Assembly (NCBI GenBank): GCA_018398805.1
Contig: JAGFBZ010000936.1
Location: 868,001-932,000 of the forward strand
Length of the DNA stretch: 64,000 nucleotides
Source of the DNA: Hirundichthys speculiger
Lineage: Eukaryota > Chordata > Actinopteri > Beloniformes > Exocoetidae
Reading direction: 5' to 3'
Below the pieces are notes generated by a model, which worked only from the letters and a program-made list of their open reading frames with translations, was not told the origin of the DNA and did not search any database. Below are positions 61,687 through 64,000 of the stretch, in pieces; position 1 is the stretch's first letter, and every line of letters starts with the position of its first letter. Both the position numbers and the translations under genes were made by a program.

Positions 61687-62990
61687 CAGTGGCGGAGCTT
61701 CGGGGGGCTGGGGGGGCAGTACTCCCCCGGCCCGGGCCCAGGAGGGCCTGGTGAAAGACAAAGAAACAAACCTCTCCTCAGGCATCAGTCACACCTTGCG
61801 CACTACTGGATACAACAACTTCCACGAAAAGTATATGTTCTACGTACGAGGTTATATATAGGTTTCCCAGCCAGAATGAGTCATGGTTGGTCAAAAAAAT
61901 TGTAATACTGACTTTGGTCATGTAGGTTTCTATACAGTGAATTAAATGTTGTGCTGCATGGCTGGCTTCATGTTCACTCTCAGAGTTAACTTTACAATGT
62001 ACACATTTACAAGTGGATCGCCGGTAAGATCTCCAAATGTATTTTGGGTAAAATCGTCATCAACAGCCGTTCATCAGTGTCATCGTCAGTCACTAGTCAA
62101 CAGGGTCTACGTGGTGCAGGGTAGGTGGATCACGAACTAATCTAATCATGAGTGACAGTTCATACAAGCATAAAAGTGGAGCAACAAAACAATATGTGAG
62201 TTAGTGTTAGACTGTTGATGAGGTTGTTATCGGAGTAGCCCGACCGCCTAACGTTGTTATCAGGGGCCAGGTAGCCTAATGTTTTTGTTGTTCTCATGGT
62301 TTGTTAGACTTCATGTCGGTTTTGTCGGGTTACTCTTGCATAAAGGCTCGTACAACTATGTGCTCGGAGTTGGTATTTATTAACAGCAATGGAAACACAT
62401 CAGGCTAAATCGGCACTTAGTACCGAGCAGAATGAATGAATGCCGGTAGCTACTACAACAACTAGAAAAGCACTCGAAGAGCGCAGACCTCCGCCAAAAT
62501 TTAAAAGTGATCCAGATTCCAGGATTTCTTCTGGATCACACCCAAAAATGAAATCAGTTCTTCCTTTTCACATTTCCGACAACTCCCGAAAATTTCATCA
62601 AAATCCATCCATAACTTTTTGAGTTATCTTGAACGCAGACAGACAGATAAACGCTGGCAAAAACACAAACTCCTTGGCGGTGGTAATAACGGTGGTGCAT
62701 CTCCCACGTGACGTCACAACCGCATACCGCCTAATACATTTTAGAGAATACATATCATGCCGTAATACTACAGGTTTGATTGATTTCAAAATAACATGGT
62801 CGCTCTTCGTGGTGTTGAACTCTTACTATCAAATGCTTTGAGCTATGTGTCAAAAATGTAGTAATGCTTGTAAGCCCCGCTGTTGCGGGCATGTGTATGT
62901 TGTAAACGATGTAATCACAACCTTTATAGGGTTTAAAGGGCCCGGCCATGTGCCCCGCCCCCGGCCCGCCAGTGACATGCTCCGCTGCTG
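61687..62990. mobile_element. hAT-type element, 1.3 kb, with inner repeat
   Basis: The left end CAGTGGCGGAGCTTCGG and, inverted at the right, CAGCAGCGGAGCATGTCACT are related termini, flanked by the identical 8-bp duplication GTGGTTGG (61679-61686 and 62991-62998). G/C-rich subterminal blocks with GGCCCGGGCC (left) and CCCGGCC (right) lie inside. No transposase frame is visible. Confidence 0.9.
62470..62690 (+). mobile_element. Inner repeat with ACCTCCGCCAA / TTGGCGGTGGT ends
   Basis: GCAGACCTCCGCCAAAA at the left faces TCCTTGGCGGTGGTAATAAC at the right. Between them lies AATCCATCCATAACTTTTTG AGTTATC, a phrase I know from dispersed repeats in many animals. It lies inside the hAT element, so it is either a nested insertion or captured sequence. 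Its class is not clear to me. Confidence 0.6.
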
Positions 62991-62999
62991 GTGGTTGGC

Positions 63000-63505
63000 A
63001 TATACTTTAACTTACACACACCAAATTTGGTTAGTGAACTCACAAGATAAACAAATTTAGTTTCTACATTGCTTTAGCCACGTCCGACAGGAAGTCAGAT
63101 ATATTAGATTATGTCTGTTTGACACTTTGTGAATTTTAATGTTCGTGTCCTAGATGCATCATCTGATTTGTGTCAAATTTGGTAACATGATGTCAAGATG
63201 TTGGTGATATTAAACTGTGAAGCATTTTCTATTGCATTAAATGGCCTGTCTGTGGCAATGTGTCAAATTTCCAATTCCAAATAGGACTTTGGCTGTAATT
63301 TGAATGAACATGATGGGATAACCTTCAAAATTGACATGTTTAACGACAGAACTGTCCTGTTGTCATCTACGTAATAATATTACGTAGATGACAGTCACAA
63401 CGCCATCTAATGGTAATATATTTTACTTTTTGAGATGCTTCTCCTAGCAGGATGATCAGATTAGTCTCAAATTTGGTCAGTACACCTTTAAGACATGGTG
63501 GATTC
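63000..63505. repeat. Unclassified repeat with diverged internal units
   Basis: Similar phrases recur near 63020 (ACACCAAATTTGGTTAGTGA), 63165 (ATTTGTGTCAAATTTGGTAA) and 63455 (TTAGTCTCAAATTTGGTCAG), suggesting old internal duplication. ACGCCATCTAATGGTAATA near 63401 is reminiscent of dispersed fish repeats. I cannot name the family. Confidence 0.45.
63361..63393. repeat. Perfect 33-bp palindrome
   Basis: TGTCATCTACGTAATA, a single A, then its exact reverse complement. The core contains TACGTA and AATATT words. Confidence 0.97.
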
Positions 63506-63510
63506 TCTTT

Positions 63511-63852
63511 TAGTGTTTTCATTTAGTCTATAATGAATGTTCACATTATGTCAATGTGGCTTTATCCACAGCTGCACTACTTCCTAAACTTCAGCCAGCT
63601 GCTGTGTTTCCTGTGTACCATTAATTGACAAACTAATTAACCCAGGGTGTGTCTGACCTCACAGCAATGGTCAGACACACCTGGATTAATCAGTTTGTCC
63701 AATAATGGCACACAGAAACAAAAGCTGAAGTATAAAAAGAAGTAGTGTAGCTGTGATTTTAGCATTTTCTGTACACCAAAAATCTAAGGGATACTGCTCG
63801 TGGCGGGTCCCAGAAAATTTCCCTTATTTTCAAATCCAAAACTTGACAGGTA
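63511..63852 (+). mobile_element. TACCTGTCAAG-ended element (copy B), left end lost
   Basis: It matches copy A from about 55963 onward and ends in ACTTGACAGGTA, the inverse of copy A's left terminus TACCTGTCAAGT. The left terminus is absent. A CTTATTTTCAAATCCAAAAC segment precedes the right end. Confidence 0.65.
63589..63730. repeat. Long hairpin (copy B)
   Basis: Arms of about 60-65 bases around the loop TCACAGCAAT, from CTTCAGCCAGCTGCTGTGTT to GGTGTGTCTGACC and back. Closely related to the hairpin at 56044-56191. Confidence 0.95.
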
Positions 63853-64000
63853 TGTTCCTGCTAACTCGGTCCCTAGTGAGTGTTTGTATATTGAAAAAGT
63901 TTTGGCTAAATAAACAACACACTGTTGAAGAAAATGGATTTGCATTTTGTTCCCATACTGTACCGAAAATGTACCGAACCGTGACCCCAAAGCCGAGGTA

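Larger units (their letters stand above)
58694..64000 (+). other. elmo1: elmo1 intron 2 (start), continues beyond window
   Basis: I looked for the next ELMO1 segment (beginning KKPLSAIIKEV in human) and did not find it, so the intron runs past the right edge. It holds two well-delimited hAT elements and several repeats. A pyrimidine-rich stretch near 60780-61020 and a TG run near 61150 are low complexity only. Confidence 0.7.

Overview
This is a 64 kb piece of a vertebrate nuclear genome, almost certainly from a teleost fish. Exons are short and carry GT/AG introns. The repeats are of fish type: many hAT DNA transposons with clean 8-bp target duplications, LINE-2-like 3' ends with short satellite tails, and frequent microsatellites. 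No viral, plasmid or bacterial content was seen, and no rRNA, tRNA or CRISPR array. Three genes lie on the + strand.

Left part (1-12 kb): no gene is supported in the first 8 kb, which is dominated by a 2.7 kb hAT element (3749-6427) carrying a second hAT element inside it (5490-6164). A small predicted gene follows at about 8.16-10.9 kb. It has a TATA box, a short first exon, two further coding exons and a poly(A) signal, and would encode about 122 residues, Ser/Thr/Lys-rich with a basic C-terminal helix-like end. I do not recognise it.

Middle-left (12-20.5 kb): rp9 (retinitis pigmentosa 9 / Pim-1-associated protein 1) is complete in six coding exons, with a poly(A) signal at 20514. Its conserved core and Ser/Lys-rich tail are clear. 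The first exon has an apparent one-base frame disruption after the expected ATG. Introns hold a small hAT element (15482-15862) and a 631-bp inverted-terminal-repeat element (18015-18645).

Right part (25-64 kb): a CpG-rich block (about 25.05-25.88 kb) is the likely promoter and 5' UTR region of elmo1. The first coding exon of elmo1 (26 residues) lies 33 kb downstream at 58616-58693, and the gene continues past the right edge. Intron 1 and the start of intron 2 are filled with mobile elements: LINE remnants on the minus strand (24.0-24.8 and 32.07-33.25 kb), several hAT elements, two copies of a CAGTGATC-ended element in opposite orientation, and a nest of three DNA elements at 54.57-56.67 kb. 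There are also striking palindromes: a nearly perfect 95-bp one at 29468-29562, two related copies of a 140-150-bp hairpin at 56.1 and 63.6 kb, and a perfect 33-bp one at 63361.

The genes are not an operon and have unrelated jobs: rp9 in nuclear RNA/splicing biology, elmo1 in DOCK-Rac signalling. RP9 and ELMO1 both lie on human 7p14, so the linkage looks ancestral. I found no clearly new biological system. The best leads are the unrecognised small gene with a possible second reading frame, the rp9 start anomaly, and the palindromic or nested repeat structures.
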